64,000 bases of DNA from Calothrix sp. FI2-JRJ7 (GTDB lineage: Bacteria; Cyanobacteriota; Cyanobacteriia; Cyanobacteriales; Nostocaceae). Position numbers and translations under genes: made by a program. Each line of letters starts with the position of its first letter. Positions within the stretch are counted from its first letter, which is position 1. Shown piece after piece: positions 35,064 to 44,882 of this stretch. The notes under the pieces were generated by a model, which was not told the DNA's origin, did not search any database, and worked only from the letters and a program-made list of their open reading frames with translations. The DNA lies in assembly GCA_019359675.1 (NCBI GenBank), contig JAHHGX010000081.1:1-64000 (forward strand), given 5' to 3'.

Positions 35064-35091
35064 GGTCGCTGGAGTATTTTCCAGCGACCAT
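35064..35091. terminator. Inverted repeat terminator between convergent genes
   Basis: ATGGTCGCTGGA pairs with TCCAGCGACCAT, with only a few bases in the loop, located between the convergent DUF4079 and DUF1997 genes. Confidence 0.6.
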
Positions 35092-35114
35092 TAAGCATCG
35101 ATTATTGAGCATTA

Positions 35115-35780
35115 TCACTTTTTTGGAAAAGATACACCTATTGAACCGTGAAAATCGTCTTGAACCTTACGTGTTAAGCGACGTGAGACTTGACGAACAA
35201 TTTGGTTGAGCAAACGGTCACCCGTGCTTTGTATCAACGACTGAGGTAAGCGCTTAATAAACTTAGGGAATTGAATATGAACCGCTAAATGTAATTCCCA
35301 CTCAACGCGCGTCAGAACCGAACCAATTGAAACATCTTCCTCACGGCACTCGACGAGTTGCAAGCTAGCACGGTAATCTACATCGTATCCAGGTGGATTG
35401 TAATCGGGAATTGGGATGGTCTGAATATTGTAAACACCTTCATTGGGTGGTAAGAGTTCTAAACCGATTTTTGGTTCAACTTCATAATTGAAGGCGCCAA
35501 AGCGACCAATAACCAAAGCATAACCATTTTGACCAAGTGGCTGAACCTTCATTGGTTCTGCACAGCGTACAAACCATTTAGAATGACAGTTTAAATATTC
35601 TGCCACAGTTTGAGATGGCGCGTACATTTCCATACAATCGCTGTAGCGACAATAAAACTTTATTGGTTTGCCAGCGTCAATATTAGAGATTAAGTCCTCT
35701 GTGTTGACTAAACCTGATGTTACAGACATTACTTGCTCCGTAGTATCAAGTGCTTGGTAGTCCTGGTCTTTCGATAGCAT
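35115..35780 (-). CDS. DUF1997 family protein
   Basis: The protein of about 221 residues is soluble and beta-rich. Recognisable parts are the N-terminal KFYCRYSDCMEMYAPSQTV, FNYEVEPKIGLELLPPNEGV, LTRVEWELHLAVHIQFPKFI and a C-terminal helix (SLIQSTGDRLLNQIVRQVS). It resembles START/polyketide-cyclase-like DUF1997 proteins conserved in cyanobacteria and plants, whose ligand is unknown. The ATG at 35780 has an AGGAG seven bases upstream and is preferred over ATG 35822 and GTG 35828, which lack such a site. Confidence 0.82.
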   Translation of the reverse strand: MLSKDQDYQALDTTEQVMSVTSGLVNTEDLISNIDAGKPIKFYCRYSDCMEMYAPSQTVAEYLNCHSKWFVRCAEPMKVQPLGQNGYALVIGRFGAFNYEVEPKIGLELLPPNEGVYNIQTIPIPDYNPPGYDVDYRASLQLVECREEDVSIGSVLTRVEWELHLAVHIQFPKFIKRLPQSLIQSTGDRLLNQIVRQVSRRLTRKVQDDFHGSIGVSFPKK

Positions 35781-35959
35781 ATCCGTACTCCTGTGTCTTT
35801 TTCCTTGCCTTTTATTAATCATTCCCACATTTAAGATAAGGTTTCGTACTAATCTTCTATTTTTACCAAAACCTTAAAAATATGTAACAAAGTTCATTTA
35901 ATCTTTTTAATAATCAGACTTAATCAAACACTTACTAGTTTCTTAGGGTAACGTTTATC

Positions 35960-36619
35960 ATGAAAGCTTTTGTAGCAGGTGCAACAGGAGAAACAGGTCG
36001 TCGCATAGTTCAAGAACTAGTTGCGCGTAATATTCCTGTTCGTGCCTTGGTTCGTGATATCAACAAAGCAAGAAGTATTCTTCCTGCGGGTGTTGATTTG
36101 GTACAAGGTGACGTTCTTGAACCTGGTACCCTTGCGACAGCACTAGGTGATAGTACCATAGTTCTTTGTGCTACTGGCGCCAAGCCAAGTTTCGATCCTA
36201 CAGGACCATACAAAGTAGACTTGGAAGGCACAAAAAACTTAGTTGATGCTGCCAAAGGTAAAGGGATTGAGCATTTTGTTTTAGTTACTTCGCTGTGTAC
36301 TTCGCAATTTTTTCACCCGCTGAATTTGTTTTGGTTGATTTTGGTATGGAAAAAGCAAGCTGAAGAATATCTTCAAAAAAGTGGCTTGACTTATACGATT
36401 GTCCGCCCAGGTGGGTTAAAAAATGAAGACAACCAGGATGCAATTATCATGCAAAGTGCTGATACATTGTTTGACGGTAGCATACCTAGACAAAAAGTGG
36501 CGCAGGTTTGCGTCGAAGCTCTATCAGAACCGAGCGCAAAAAACAAGATAGTCGAAATTGTGGCAAAACCCGAAGCGGTGCCGAAAGGTTTTGGTGAGTT
36601 ATTTGCTGGTGTCGCTTAA
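35960..36619 (+). CDS. Atypical SDR, NAD(P)-binding epimerase-like protein
   Basis: The 219-residue protein has the dinucleotide-binding motif VAGATGETGRRIV (about 4-16), VQGDVLEPGTL, the VLCATGAKPSF segment, and IVRPGGLKNED after a YLQKSGLTY stretch. It belongs to the atypical SDR group that includes the Tic62 N-terminal domain and Ycf39-like proteins, in which catalytic Tyr-Lys is not conserved. Members often act as NADPH-dependent sensors or assembly factors in photosynthetic organisms. The specific role here is unknown. Confidence 0.85.
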   Translation: MKAFVAGATGETGRRIVQELVARNIPVRALVRDINKARSILPAGVDLVQGDVLEPGTLATALGDSTIVLCATGAKPSFDPTGPYKVDLEGTKNLVDAAKGKGIEHFVLVTSLCTSQFFHPLNLFWLILVWKKQAEEYLQKSGLTYTIVRPGGLKNEDNQDAIIMQSADTLFDGSIPRQKVAQVCVEALSEPSAKNKIVEIVAKPEAVPKGFGELFAGVA

Positions 36620-36630
36620 AATTTAATTTT

Positions 36631-36671
36631 GGGTTGGGTTTGGTTGGGTTCCGTTCCTCCACCCAACCTAC
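36631..36671. repeat. Palindromic repeat, GTTGGGT family (family B, copy 2)
   Basis: GGGTTGGGTTTGGTTGGGTT opposite CCTCCACCCAACCTAC, just after the SDR gene. Confidence 0.65.
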
Positions 36672-36790
36672 TTATTATTTGTGTAAAGAATTATATAGTA
36701 CGTACTTTTAAAGTAATATGTGGCACTAAGTTGGGAACTCTAAATAATGAGGTGTAATTATTCAGATGTAAACAACGAGGCATATTGATT

Positions 36791-38282
36791 ATGAATATAT
36801 TGACTTGTGATATCATCGAGCGCAAAGTTGCTCAAGATAGATTGCGTATACGTGAAGAGGACTTACGACTTTTAGTTGCATCTGTAAAAGACTATGCTAT
36901 TTTTATGCTAGATACCAAAGGAAGGGTTGTCAGTTGGAACAAGGGAGCTGAAGCTATTAAAGGGTATCAAGCGCATGAAATTATTGGGCAACATTTCTCT
37001 CGTTTCTATACAGCAGAGGATTTGGAAGATGGTAAACCCGACCGAGAACTGCAAATTGCCATTGCGACTGGAAGTTACGAAGAAGAATGTTGGCGCCTTC
37101 GTAAAAATGGTTCTCGTTTTTGGGCAAATGTTTTAATTACTGCTTTATTTGATGACGATGGAGAGTTGCGGGGTTTTAGCAAGGTGACGCGAGATTTTAC
37201 CGAGCGAAAACAAATTGAAGACAATTTGCGTCAATCTGAATTTCAATTACGGCAAAAAGCCCAAGAATTAGAAAATACCTTAATCGAATTGTATAAAACC
37301 CAAACGCAACTGGTACAGAGCGAAAAAATGTCTTCCCTTGGTCAATTAGTAGCTGGGGTTGCACATGAAATCAACAACCCCGTCAATTTTATTTTTGCTA
37401 ATCTAGCTCCTGCAAGTAACTATGCTCAAGATTTATTGCGTTTGTTGTATTTATACAGCAGATTGCAGGTTGGTGAGGTACAGTAATTGAAAAATGTCTA
37501 AAATGTTAGTAATTAATCAAATTAGGTAGAGTTTCTATTTTACCTATTTATACGACAAATATTGGTGTACCTCATTTACTCGCAATCTGCTGTATCAACA
37601 GTATTATCCGAATCCGCATTTAGAAATTCAAGCAGAAACAAAAGCAATAGATATTGAGTTCCTGGTTGAAGATTTTCCTAAAATAATATCTTCAATGAAA
37701 ATGGGAGCTGAGAGAATTCAAACTATCGTGCGTGTACTTCGCAACTTTTCTCGTATGGATGAAGCCGAAGTAAAAGAGGTAGATATTCACGAAGGTATCG
37801 ACAGTACTTTAATGATTTTGCAAAATCGACTGAAGACGAAACCTGAATATCCCGATATTCAAGTAATTAAAGAATATGGTGATTTGCCTTTAGTGCAATG
37901 TTACGCTGGACAACTGAATCAGGTTTTTATGAATATCCTTAGCAATGCCATTGATGCGATAGAAGAATCAAATAAAGAACGTCCGTTGTACGATATTATA
38001 GCTATTCCAAGTAGTATTAGAATTAACACTTCTATAAATACTGATAGCGCAGTAATAACAATTTCTGATAATGGTTTGGGCATTTCAGAAGATATACTTA
38101 GCAAAATATTTGATCCATTCTTTACAACCAAAGCAGTTGGTAAAGGAACAGGTTTAGGCTTGTCAATAAGTTATCAAATTGTCACAATGAAGCACGGTGG
38201 TAAACTTTGGTGTGAGTCAATACCAAAACAAGGAACAAAGTTTGTAATCGAACTACCTATCAAATTAAATATACCACTTTAA
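36791..38282 (+). pseudogene. PAS histidine kinase gene split by a 137-bp MITE
   Basis: Upstream of the insertion the frame encodes a PAS/PAC unit (about 20-145, [40 protein letters not shown]) and the dimerisation domain with His in [17 protein letters not shown]. The insertion brings a frameshift and a stop. Downstream the kinase resumes with [43 protein letters not shown] and [15 protein letters not shown]. Removing 37456-37592 plus one TA copy restores a continuous frame (LLYLYQQYYPNPHLEIQAE). The N-terminus starts abruptly within what looks like the end of an earlier PAC ([13 protein letters not shown]), so the gene may also be 5'-truncated. Confidence 0.85.
37456..37592. mobile_element. 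MITE with TA target duplication (IS630/Tc1-type ends)
   Basis: The 137-bp insert begins CAGCAGATTGC and ends GCAATCTGCTG. Including the flanking TA, 29-bp ends (TACAGCAGATTGC...GAGGTACA) are inverted repeats of each other with four or five mismatches. A TA dinucleotide flanks both sides (37454-37455 and 37593-37594), the duplication produced by IS630/Tc1/mariner transposases. No transposase is encoded. Confidence 0.85.
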
Positions 38283-38294
38283 CTTGAATTATCT

Positions 38295-39137
38295 ATGTCT
38301 CTCAACCTTATCAGCAACTACAAATCTTTTGGTGGTAAACTCAGCTTTTACTCCCATACATCCACCACTTGCAACAGCGAAATGCGCTTTGCTATATATC
38401 AACCTCCACAAGTACAAAAGTCTCTCCCAGTTTTATACTTTCTTTCGGGGTTGACTTGTACAGAAGAAAATTTCATGGTCAAAGCTAATGCCCAAAAATA
38501 TGCTGCTGAGTATGGGTTGATATTAGTTGCACCAGATACAAGTCCTAGAAATACAGGTATTCCAGGTGAGGATGATGATTGGGACTTTGGCACAGGCGCC
38601 GGATTCTATGTTGACGCAACACAAGCACCTTGGTCAAACTATTACAACATGTATAGTTATATAGTTGAAGAGTTAACTAATTTAATCACAGCTAATTTTC
38701 CGATTGACATAAACAAACAAGGTATATTTGGTCACTCAATGGGAGGACATGGCGCCCTTGTTTGTGCCATAAGAAATCCAAATAAATTTAAGTCAGTATC
38801 GGCATTTGCACCAATAGTGGTGCCAATGCAGTGTACTTGGGGAACAAAAGCGTTTACTGGTTATTTGGGTGAAGATAAACAAAATTGGCGCTCCTTTGAT
38901 GCGAGTGAGTTAGTTAGAAAACATAAATATCACGGTAATATTCTAATTGACCAAGGTACAGACGATAAATTTATACAAGAACAGTTGAAGCCAGAATTAT
39001 TCGAGCAAGCTTGTCAAGAAGTTAACCAACCTTTAACGTTACGTTATCAACAAGGTTATGACCATAGTTATTATTTTATTTCTAGCTTTATAGAAGACCA
39101 TATAAAGCATCATGTTAAAGAATTGGGTATTAAATAG
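38295..39137 (+). CDS. fghA: S-formylglutathione hydrolase
   Basis: The 280-residue alpha/beta hydrolase has the esterase-D pattern: LYFLSGLTCTEENFMVKANA, APDTSPRNTGIPGEDDDWDF, GTGAGFYVDATQAPW, the nucleophile elbow IFGHSMGGHGAL (Ser near 147), and catalytic Asp and His in QGTDDKFIQEQL and YDHSYYFISSF. It cleaves S-formylglutathione to formate and glutathione, the second step of glutathione-dependent formaldehyde detoxification. The alcohol dehydrogenase partner is not in the window. The stop is followed directly by a GGTGGGCAGTGCCCACC palindrome. Confidence 0.93.
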   Translation: MSLNLISNYKSFGGKLSFYSHTSTTCNSEMRFAIYQPPQVQKSLPVLYFLSGLTCTEENFMVKANAQKYAAEYGLILVAPDTSPRNTGIPGEDDDWDFGTGAGFYVDATQAPWSNYYNMYSYIVEELTNLITANFPIDINKQGIFGHSMGGHGALVCAIRNPNKFKSVSAFAPIVVPMQCTWGTKAFTGYLGEDKQNWRSFDASELVRKHKYHGNILIDQGTDDKFIQEQLKPELFEQACQEVNQPLTLRYQQGYDHSYYFISSFIEDHIKHHVKELGIK

Positions 39138-39138
39138 T

Positions 39139-39163
39139 AGGGTGGGCAGTGCCCACCTTACCC
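39139..39163. repeat. GTGGGCAGTGCCCAC palindrome
   Basis: A short strong palindrome between convergent genes, abutting the stop codon of the hydrolase gene; it may act as a bidirectional terminator. Confidence 0.6.
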
Positions 39164-40498
39164 TAAGCAGTATTTTAAAAATCTTTGTGGAATTTCTGGA
39201 GAACTTCCCCAGTGTTGGTGAATATAAGAAGCATGAAGATTAAATTTTGTACTCCAACCTTCCAAACCTGTAGCTTCTTCTGTATCAACACGATAAGTTT
39301 CAAATATAGGCGCCTTTGAGTTACACAATAAGTGTGAACGATGAAATTCATGTCCATATATAACTGTATTTGTATCAAAAAGAAAATTATGAAGTAACGT
39401 GACAGCACGTCGATAACCCAAAGTTAAGCGTTTGTCCATTACAGCTTGAGTTGGTAATGCTCCCACCATTGGCCAAGCTTTGCCTTCAAAGTTGATAATT
39501 TTTTCACATAAGTACATCAAACCACCGCATTCAGCTATGGTAGGGATTCCTGCGTTTATGGCAGCTTTAACACTATTAATGGCGCTTGTATTGTTAGATA
39601 ACTCTTGAGCAAATACTTCTGGAAATCCACCACCAAAATACATTCCTTGAATATCTTTGGGTAAATTGTCTTTGATTGGACTCCAAAAAACTAACTCGGC
39701 GCCAAATTTTTGTAGTAAATCCAAATTATCTTGATAGTAAAAATTAAAAGCATTATCTAACGCAACAGCTATTCTAACTGTATATTTCTCTTCTACCCTT
39801 TCCCCTTTCCGCTTTCCCCTTTCCCGCAACAACGGTAATAACGTTTGCCAGTCAAAACAATTGGCGCCTAAGTCAGCGAGTCGGGAGATAATAGCATCAA
39901 GTTCTGGTAGCTCGCTAGTTGGAACTAAACCTAAGTGACGGTCGGGGATTGATATGTTATCTTCACGTCGCAGTACACCTAAGATTTTTACTTGTAATGG
40001 TAAAAGTGCATTTTTGAGTAAATCTAAGTGACGGTCGCTTCCAACCCGGTTAAGAACTACACCAGCAATATTTATACTGGGGTCGAGTGTGCTGTAGCCA
40101 TGTACGATTGCGGCTACTGAACCTGATAATCGACTACAATCAACTACTAAAATTACAGGTATATTTAATAACTTTGCTATGTGCGCTGTGCTAGCGAAGG
40201 GAATAGTTTTATTTCCAATTCCATCGAATAGTCCCATCACTCCTTCTACTAAAGCAATATCAACTTGTTCACGATGATGGAGAAAACATTCTTTTACGTA
40301 AGTTTCTGATGTTAAAACTGGGTCTAAATTACGACTAGCTTTACCCGTTATATAACTGTGAAACATTGGGTCTATATAATCTGGCCCAACTTTATATGAT
40401 TGTACGTTGTAATTATTTTTACATAAAAATGCTAATAGGGCGAGCGTGACTGTTGTCTTGCCCACCCCACTGCGTTCTCCGGCGATAATTAATGACAT
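39158..40498 (-). CDS. cobB: Cobyrinate a,c-diamide synthase
   Basis: The 446-residue amidotransferase has an N-terminal P loop (IIAGERSGVGKTTVTLALLA, about 4-23), the DYIDPMFH segment, VEGVMGLFDGIG, and a C-terminal class I glutaminase domain with MYFGGGFPEVFAQEL and the nucleophile Cys in IAECGGLMYL (about 332). It converts cobyrinate to the a,c-diamide using glutamine and ATP in anaerobic-type cobamide synthesis. Cobamide is the cofactor of the class II ribonucleotide reductase also in this window. It follows opcA on the same strand after a GGGCGGGTT...AACCCGCCC repeat, so it is probably a separate unit. Confidence 0.93.
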   Translation of the reverse strand: MSLIIAGERSGVGKTTVTLALLAFLCKNNYNVQSYKVGPDYIDPMFHSYITGKASRNLDPVLTSETYVKECFLHHREQVDIALVEGVMGLFDGIGNKTIPFASTAHIAKLLNIPVILVVDCSRLSGSVAAIVHGYSTLDPSINIAGVVLNRVGSDRHLDLLKNALLPLQVKILGVLRREDNISIPDRHLGLVPTSELPELDAIISRLADLGANCFDWQTLLPLLRERGKRKGERVEEKYTVRIAVALDNAFNFYYQDNLDLLQKFGAELVFWSPIKDNLPKDIQGMYFGGGFPEVFAQELSNNTSAINSVKAAINAGIPTIAECGGLMYLCEKIINFEGKAWPMVGALPTQAVMDKRLTLGYRRAVTLLHNFLFDTNTVIYGHEFHRSHLLCNSKAPIFETYRVDTEEATGLEGWSTKFNLHASYIHQHWGSSPEIPQRFLKYCLG

Positions 40499-40504
40499 GG
40501 TTGT

Positions 40505-40562
40505 TTGGGCGGGTTTACGAGATATGCGTACTGTTTTAGGATATCTGTTAACCCGCCCCTAC
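40505..40562. repeat. GGGCGGGTTTACGA...GTTAACCCGCCC palindrome (family D-like)
   Basis: Inverted GGGCGGGTT/AACCCGCCC arms between cobB and opcA. It could act as a terminator for opcA on the minus strand. Confidence 0.6.
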
Positions 40563-40564
40563 AG

Positions 40565-41938
40565 TTACTCTTCGGTGCTGAATCCTAATTTTAGGATTTG
40601 GGCTGTCATTGCTAGGCTTTCTTCTAATAATGCTTCGTGACCCCAGCGTTGTACTTGTTGACTTAATAGGGCTTCTGCTTTTTGTTCAGAAAGTGAGGTT
40701 ACTTGTTGGAATAAACCTGTAGATTGGGCGCCACCTTGAGTTTCCATCCGCATACAGCCACCTGTTTCGGTGCAAATTAATGTACCGCAGTCAGCATTTA
40801 TGTTGGTGGAACTTAAGCGCAGTGCGATTAAGTCACCTGGTATTTCACCACTTTCTCCCATTGGCACACCTGCTAATTCGGCTTCGATGGGTCGCTGGTC
40901 GTTGGAAAGGAACTTAATTTTGGTGATGTCGTAATCGCCTTTTTCTTGTTGATAACCAACTGGTTTCCAACCTAAGCGACTAGCAAACCAACCGATAAAT
41001 AATAGTGCTTGTACTGGACTACCTTTTTCGTAATCAATATTTACACGGTCAATATCACCTAGCGCTGCACGACGGTTTGGTGCGTCATATGCTTGTGCTG
41101 CTAATTCTTGCCATCCAGAAATTCGGCGCCAATTTAGGTCTGCAAGCGGTACACCGTTTTCAACTAACTCTTGTAAGTTGAGTAAATCTTTTTCAGGTTC
41201 GTTGAAATTGCAGGAGTCAACAATTATGTTATTACAAACTGCTGACAAGCGTTTGAATAATGGGTTATTTGGGTCGGGTGTTGCTTTCCACCATAAAAAT
41301 TTAGGCAAACCACCAATTAATAAAGCTGGTATCATCCCACCAATACGTTCGAGTGCAGTTGCTGTACCTGTTAAAGTCAGGTATTCACAACAAACAAGCG
41401 TACCCGATGATTGTTTTTGAATAGGACAATAAGCAGCAACTTGAGCTTTTACACCTTCATCAGCACCCGCGACCGGAGAAAGAGTAACTATACGGCAGGG
41501 ATTACGAAGTGCAATTTCATCGGCGATACGAGGACTTTTTGAGTCTCCCATAGATGAAGCTGCCTCAGAAATTGTTCCCGAAGCTCGACTTTTCGCTGCT
41601 TCTCCTCGCAATATTGTAAGTGTATCGGGTGTTGCGGTTCCTGTTTGTGGAATTTTAAAAGCTTTTTGGGCAGCCCGCAGCGCCACTTCAGTTTGAGGTC
41701 CTAATATCCCATCAATTGGACCATTGTAAAATCCTAACGCTGCTAAAAGTTGCTGCGTTTCTTCTGGTTCATAAACAACTAAAGTAAAAGTTGTTGCACG
41801 AGTTGCAGCAGGTAAAGCACCATCTTCACCTGCCATACCATAACTTTGCCAAATTTGCCCTAATTCCGCTTCGATTTCAGTTAGCGAAATATCTTTAGGC
41901 GCCTGGAGTGAATAAATTGTAGGAGCTTGAGAAACCAT
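40565..41938 (-). CDS. opcA: Glucose-6-phosphate dehydrogenase assembly protein OpcA with PG-binding domain
   Basis: The 457-residue protein is the allosteric activator of cyanobacterial glucose-6-phosphate dehydrogenase. OpcA-typical stretches include ARPAATRATTF-like N-terminal residues, VAAYCPIQKQSSGTLVCCEY with several cysteines (redox control by thioredoxin is established for OpcA), IGGLPKFLWWKATPDP and DSCNFNEPEKDLL. A peptidoglycan-binding-type 1 module (about 62-112, LAALGFYNGPIDGILGPQTE) is inserted near the N-terminus. Such an insert is seen in other cyanobacterial OpcA proteins, and its role in a cytoplasmic protein is not known. It is the last gene of fbp-tal-zwf-opcA. Confidence 0.92.
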   Translation of the reverse strand: MVSQAPTIYSLQAPKDISLTEIEAELGQIWQSYGMAGEDGALPAATRATTFTLVVYEPEETQQLLAALGFYNGPIDGILGPQTEVALRAAQKAFKIPQTGTATPDTLTILRGEAAKSRASGTISEAASSMGDSKSPRIADEIALRNPCRIVTLSPVAGADEGVKAQVAAYCPIQKQSSGTLVCCEYLTLTGTATALERIGGMIPALLIGGLPKFLWWKATPDPNNPLFKRLSAVCNNIIVDSCNFNEPEKDLLNLQELVENGVPLADLNWRRISGWQELAAQAYDAPNRRAALGDIDRVNIDYEKGSPVQALLFIGWFASRLGWKPVGYQQEKGDYDITKIKFLSNDQRPIEAELAGVPMGESGEIPGDLIALRLSSTNINADCGTLICTETGGCMRMETQGGAQSTGLFQQVTSLSEQKAEALLSQQVQRWGHEALLEESLAMTAQILKLGFSTEE

Positions 41939-41954
41939 AATTTTAACTAAGTAT

Positions 41955-42035
41955 AAACAGTGATGAGTGCTGAGTGCTGAATGCTGAGTAATGAGTTAAG
42001 AGATACTCAGCACTCAGCACTTTCTACTCAGCACT
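41955..42035. repeat. GTGCTGAGTGCTGA tandem and inverted microrepeats
   Basis: The 7-bp unit GTGCTGA recurs on one side and CAGCACT on the other, between opcA and zwf. This gives hairpin potential within the operon. A related ACTCAGCACTCAGCAC run lies at 44848-44882. Confidence 0.6.
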
Positions 42036-42038
42036 TTT

Positions 42039-43568
42039 TTAGAGTCTTCTCCAACGACGACCGTCGCGGTTAATGAGTAGTTCGGCTTCAACAGGTTCCC
42101 AGGTACCAGCTTCATACTGAGGAACTACTATTGGGTTTGAGGATGCATCCCAAACACTTAGTGCTGGTGTTACTACTTGCCATGCGGCTTCAACTTCGTC
42201 ACCACGTGTAAATAGCGTTTGGTCTCCCATCATGCAATCTAAGAATAAACGGTCGTATGCATCTGATGTTGCTTCGATACCAAACGAACCGTAACTAAAG
42301 TCCATATCTACAGAACGAGTACGGAAGTCTGCTCCAGGCATTTTCACTTCAAAGCGTAGCGAAATCCCTTCGTTAGGTTGAATTCGCATAGCCAGAACGT
42401 TGGCGTTAACTTGTTGAGCGGCAGATTGGAAAATACGCGAGGGGACTTCGCGGAAGTGGATGGATATTTCGCTGACTTTTTTGGGCATTCGCTTTCCAGT
42501 TCTGAGGTAGAAGGGAACACCTTGCCAGCGCCAGTTATCGATGACAAATTTCATCGCTACAAATGTGGGTGTGGTTGAGTTGGGGTTAACACCTGGTTCT
42601 TCGCGATACCCAGGTACTTGTTTGCCCTTCATCCAGCCAGCACTGTATTGACCGCGTATTGCGGATAAATCTAAGTTATTAACGTCTGCCAGTCGAGTAG
42701 CTTGTAGCACCTTTACTTTTTCTGTACGGATACTTTCAGCATCCATTGCGTTAGGCGCCTCCATCGCGGTCATACAATAAAGTTGCATGAGGTGATTTTG
42801 CAACATGTCTCGTAAGGCGCCGGATGATTCGTAGTAACCTGCACGGTCTTCAACACCGACGGTTTCAGCAACTGTTATTTGTACGTGGTCTACAAAACGA
42901 CGGTTCCACAATGGTTCAAAAATGGCGTTGGCAAAACGAAATACCAACAAGTTTTGTACTGTGTCTTTACCTAAATAGTGGTCAATACGGTAAACTTGGT
43001 TTTCTTTGCAGTGTTTTTGTACTACAAGGTTTAGAGTTTTTGCAGAAGCTAAGTCACGACCAAATGGTTTTTCAATTACTAAGCGATGCTTGTAAGGGTC
43101 ATCAAGCATCTTGGCATTACCAAGCTGTTTGATAGCTTCGGCGAATAGGTTAGGAGAAAGTGAGAGGTAGAACATGCGGTTGCCGCGCGTTCCTCGTTTC
43201 TCATCAAGTTCGCTTAAAAATTTCTTAAGTTTTTGGTAATCTTCGGGTTTATCGGTATTACCGGAACAGTAAAACAAACCTTGAGCAAAGTCTTGCCAGA
43301 GTTCTTCTGGATGTACACCACCGTGAGCTTCTTCCATACCTTTCCGCATTTGTTCACGGAAATATTCGTGAGTCCACTCGCGACGCGCGACTCCAACAAT
43401 GGTTGTTTCTGGTGGTATGCGTCGTTCTTTTCGCAGCTTATACAGCGATGGTACAAGCTTACGCCAAGTCAAGTCTCCGGAGGCGCCGAAGATTATAATG
43501 ATTTGGGGTTCGGGCATCCCTTGTTGTTGCAGACCAACCCGCAAAGGATTTTCTAGCAGACTGACCAT
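42039..43568 (-). CDS. zwf: Glucose-6-phosphate 1-dehydrogenase
   Basis: The 509-residue enzyme oxidises glucose 6-phosphate with NADP, feeding the oxidative pentose phosphate pathway, the main dark and heterocyst reductant source. Visible motifs are [20 protein letters not shown] (NADP binding, about 25-44), the active-site [20 protein letters not shown] (about 190-209), [20 protein letters not shown] and [17 protein letters not shown]. Length matches the cyanobacterial family. It lies 66 bp downstream of tal and 101 bp upstream of opcA on the same strand. Confidence 0.97.
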   Translation of the reverse strand: MVSLLENPLRVGLQQQGMPEPQIIIIFGASGDLTWRKLVPSLYKLRKERRIPPETTIVGVARREWTHEYFREQMRKGMEEAHGGVHPEELWQDFAQGLFYCSGNTDKPEDYQKLKKFLSELDEKRGTRGNRMFYLSLSPNLFAEAIKQLGNAKMLDDPYKHRLVIEKPFGRDLASAKTLNLVVQKHCKENQVYRIDHYLGKDTVQNLLVFRFANAIFEPLWNRRFVDHVQITVAETVGVEDRAGYYESSGALRDMLQNHLMQLYCMTAMEAPNAMDAESIRTEKVKVLQATRLADVNNLDLSAIRGQYSAGWMKGKQVPGYREEPGVNPNSTTPTFVAMKFVIDNWRWQGVPFYLRTGKRMPKKVSEISIHFREVPSRIFQSAAQQVNANVLAMRIQPNEGISLRFEVKMPGADFRTRSVDMDFSYGSFGIEATSDAYDRLFLDCMMGDQTLFTRGDEVEAAWQVVTPALSVWDASSNPIVVPQYEAGTWEPVEAELLINRDGRRWRRL

Positions 43569-43633
43569 AGAATTTTGATGAAGAATGAATGGATTTTAGA
43601 TTAGGTTAGGGGCTAGTCCCTAACCCATATTTC

Positions 43634-44779
43634 CTACACAGGAGACAATAGCTTAATTTTGTCTTCTAAAGAGTTCATCAATGACTCAAAAGGTTTGACA
43701 AACTTATCAATACCGTCGGTGAGAAGTTCATCCATAACGGTATTAATGTCAATATTGATATCTGGGTCTTTAAGACTATCAATAAGGTTGTAAGCTTCGT
43801 CAACATTGCTTTCCACGCGACTTGCAACGTCACAATGGTCGCTACAAGCTTCGATTGTTGCAGGAGGTAAAGTATTAACGGTTTCTGGACCAATTAGTTG
43901 ATCAACGTACATAACGTCACTGTAACTTGGGTCTTTAGTACTTGTAGAAGCCCATAGTAACCGTTGTACATTTGCACCCTTTGCTGCTAAAGCTTGCCAG
44001 CGTTCGTCTTGTACAATTTTCTTATACTCTTGGTAGGCGATTTTGGCGTTAGCAATTGCGACTTTTCCTTTCACTGCGCGTAGTTTAGCATCTACAGCGA
44101 TGTCAGGAACCCCCTTTTTAAGTGTCGCATCGATTTTGGCATCAATATTGCTATCGATTCGGCTAAGAAAGAAACTAGCGACAGAAGAAATTTTGTTAAT
44201 AGCATTACCTTCTGCTGAACGTTTTTCTAAACCGCGAATATAAGCCCAGAAACAATTAACATAACTTTGCACACTAAATAACAGTGTGACGTTAACGTTA
44301 ATCCCTTCCGATATTACAGTCTCCACAGCAGGCAACCCGGCTTCTGTTCCGGGAATCTTAATCATTACGTTGTCTTTGCCAATTTCTTCGTAGTAGCGAC
44401 GAGCTTCTTTAATTGTCGCTTCAGTATCGTGAGCAATAGTAGGTGGGACTTCTATACTTACATACCCATCTAAACCATCTGTAGCATCATATACAGGGCG
44501 TAATATGTCACAGGCGTTGCGAATATCTTCAAATACAAGCGATTCGTAGATTTTATACGTAGGTAATCCGGCACGGACACCTGCTTCGATATCAGCATCA
44601 TAGATGGCATTACCGTATATAGCCTTTTCAAAGATGGCAGGGTTTGAGGTAATTCCACAAATGCCTTGGTTTTCGACGAGATTTTTGAGTTCTCCTGATT
44701 TGATAATATCCCTAGTCAAATTATCCATCCAGATACTTTGACCGTGGTTTTTAATTTCCAGTAGATGATTGGTTGCCAT
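43634..44779 (-). CDS. tal: Transaldolase
   Basis: The 381-residue enzyme transfers a dihydroxyacetone unit in the non-oxidative pentose phosphate pathway. It shows IWMDNLTRDIIKSGEL (about 16-31), ICGITSNPAIFEKAI, VSIEVPPTIAHDTEATI, the Schiff-base lysine in VMIKIPGTEAGLPAVE, and NVTLLFSVQSY. This is the longer bacterial subfamily usual in cyanobacteria. It is encoded between zwf and fbp, the arrangement known from Nostoc and Anabaena. No GGCGCC site occurs across this gene, unusual for the window. Confidence 0.96.
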   Translation of the reverse strand: MATNHLLEIKNHGQSIWMDNLTRDIIKSGELKNLVENQGICGITSNPAIFEKAIYGNAIYDADIEAGVRAGLPTYKIYESLVFEDIRNACDILRPVYDATDGLDGYVSIEVPPTIAHDTEATIKEARRYYEEIGKDNVMIKIPGTEAGLPAVETVISEGINVNVTLLFSVQSYVNCFWAYIRGLEKRSAEGNAINKISSVASFFLSRIDSNIDAKIDATLKKGVPDIAVDAKLRAVKGKVAIANAKIAYQEYKKIVQDERWQALAAKGANVQRLLWASTSTKDPSYSDVMYVDQLIGPETVNTLPPATIEACSDHCDVASRVESNVDEAYNLIDSLKDPDINIDINTVMDELLTDGIDKFVKPFESLMNSLEDKIKLLSPV

Positions 44780-44847
44780 AATTTCCCTCGCAGATTGCTA
44801 ATTAATCCCCGCTATAGCCACATGAAAGGAATTATTGTTTGTTACTA

Positions 44848-44882
44848 CTCAGCACTCAGCACGATTCACTCAGTACTCAGCA
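44848..44882. repeat. ACTCAGCACTCAGCAC microrepeat
   Basis: Four CAGCAC/CAGTAC units in tandem across the fbp stop region; they encode the end of fbp (KGAEY and stop) in part. They resemble the run at 41955. Confidence 0.5.
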
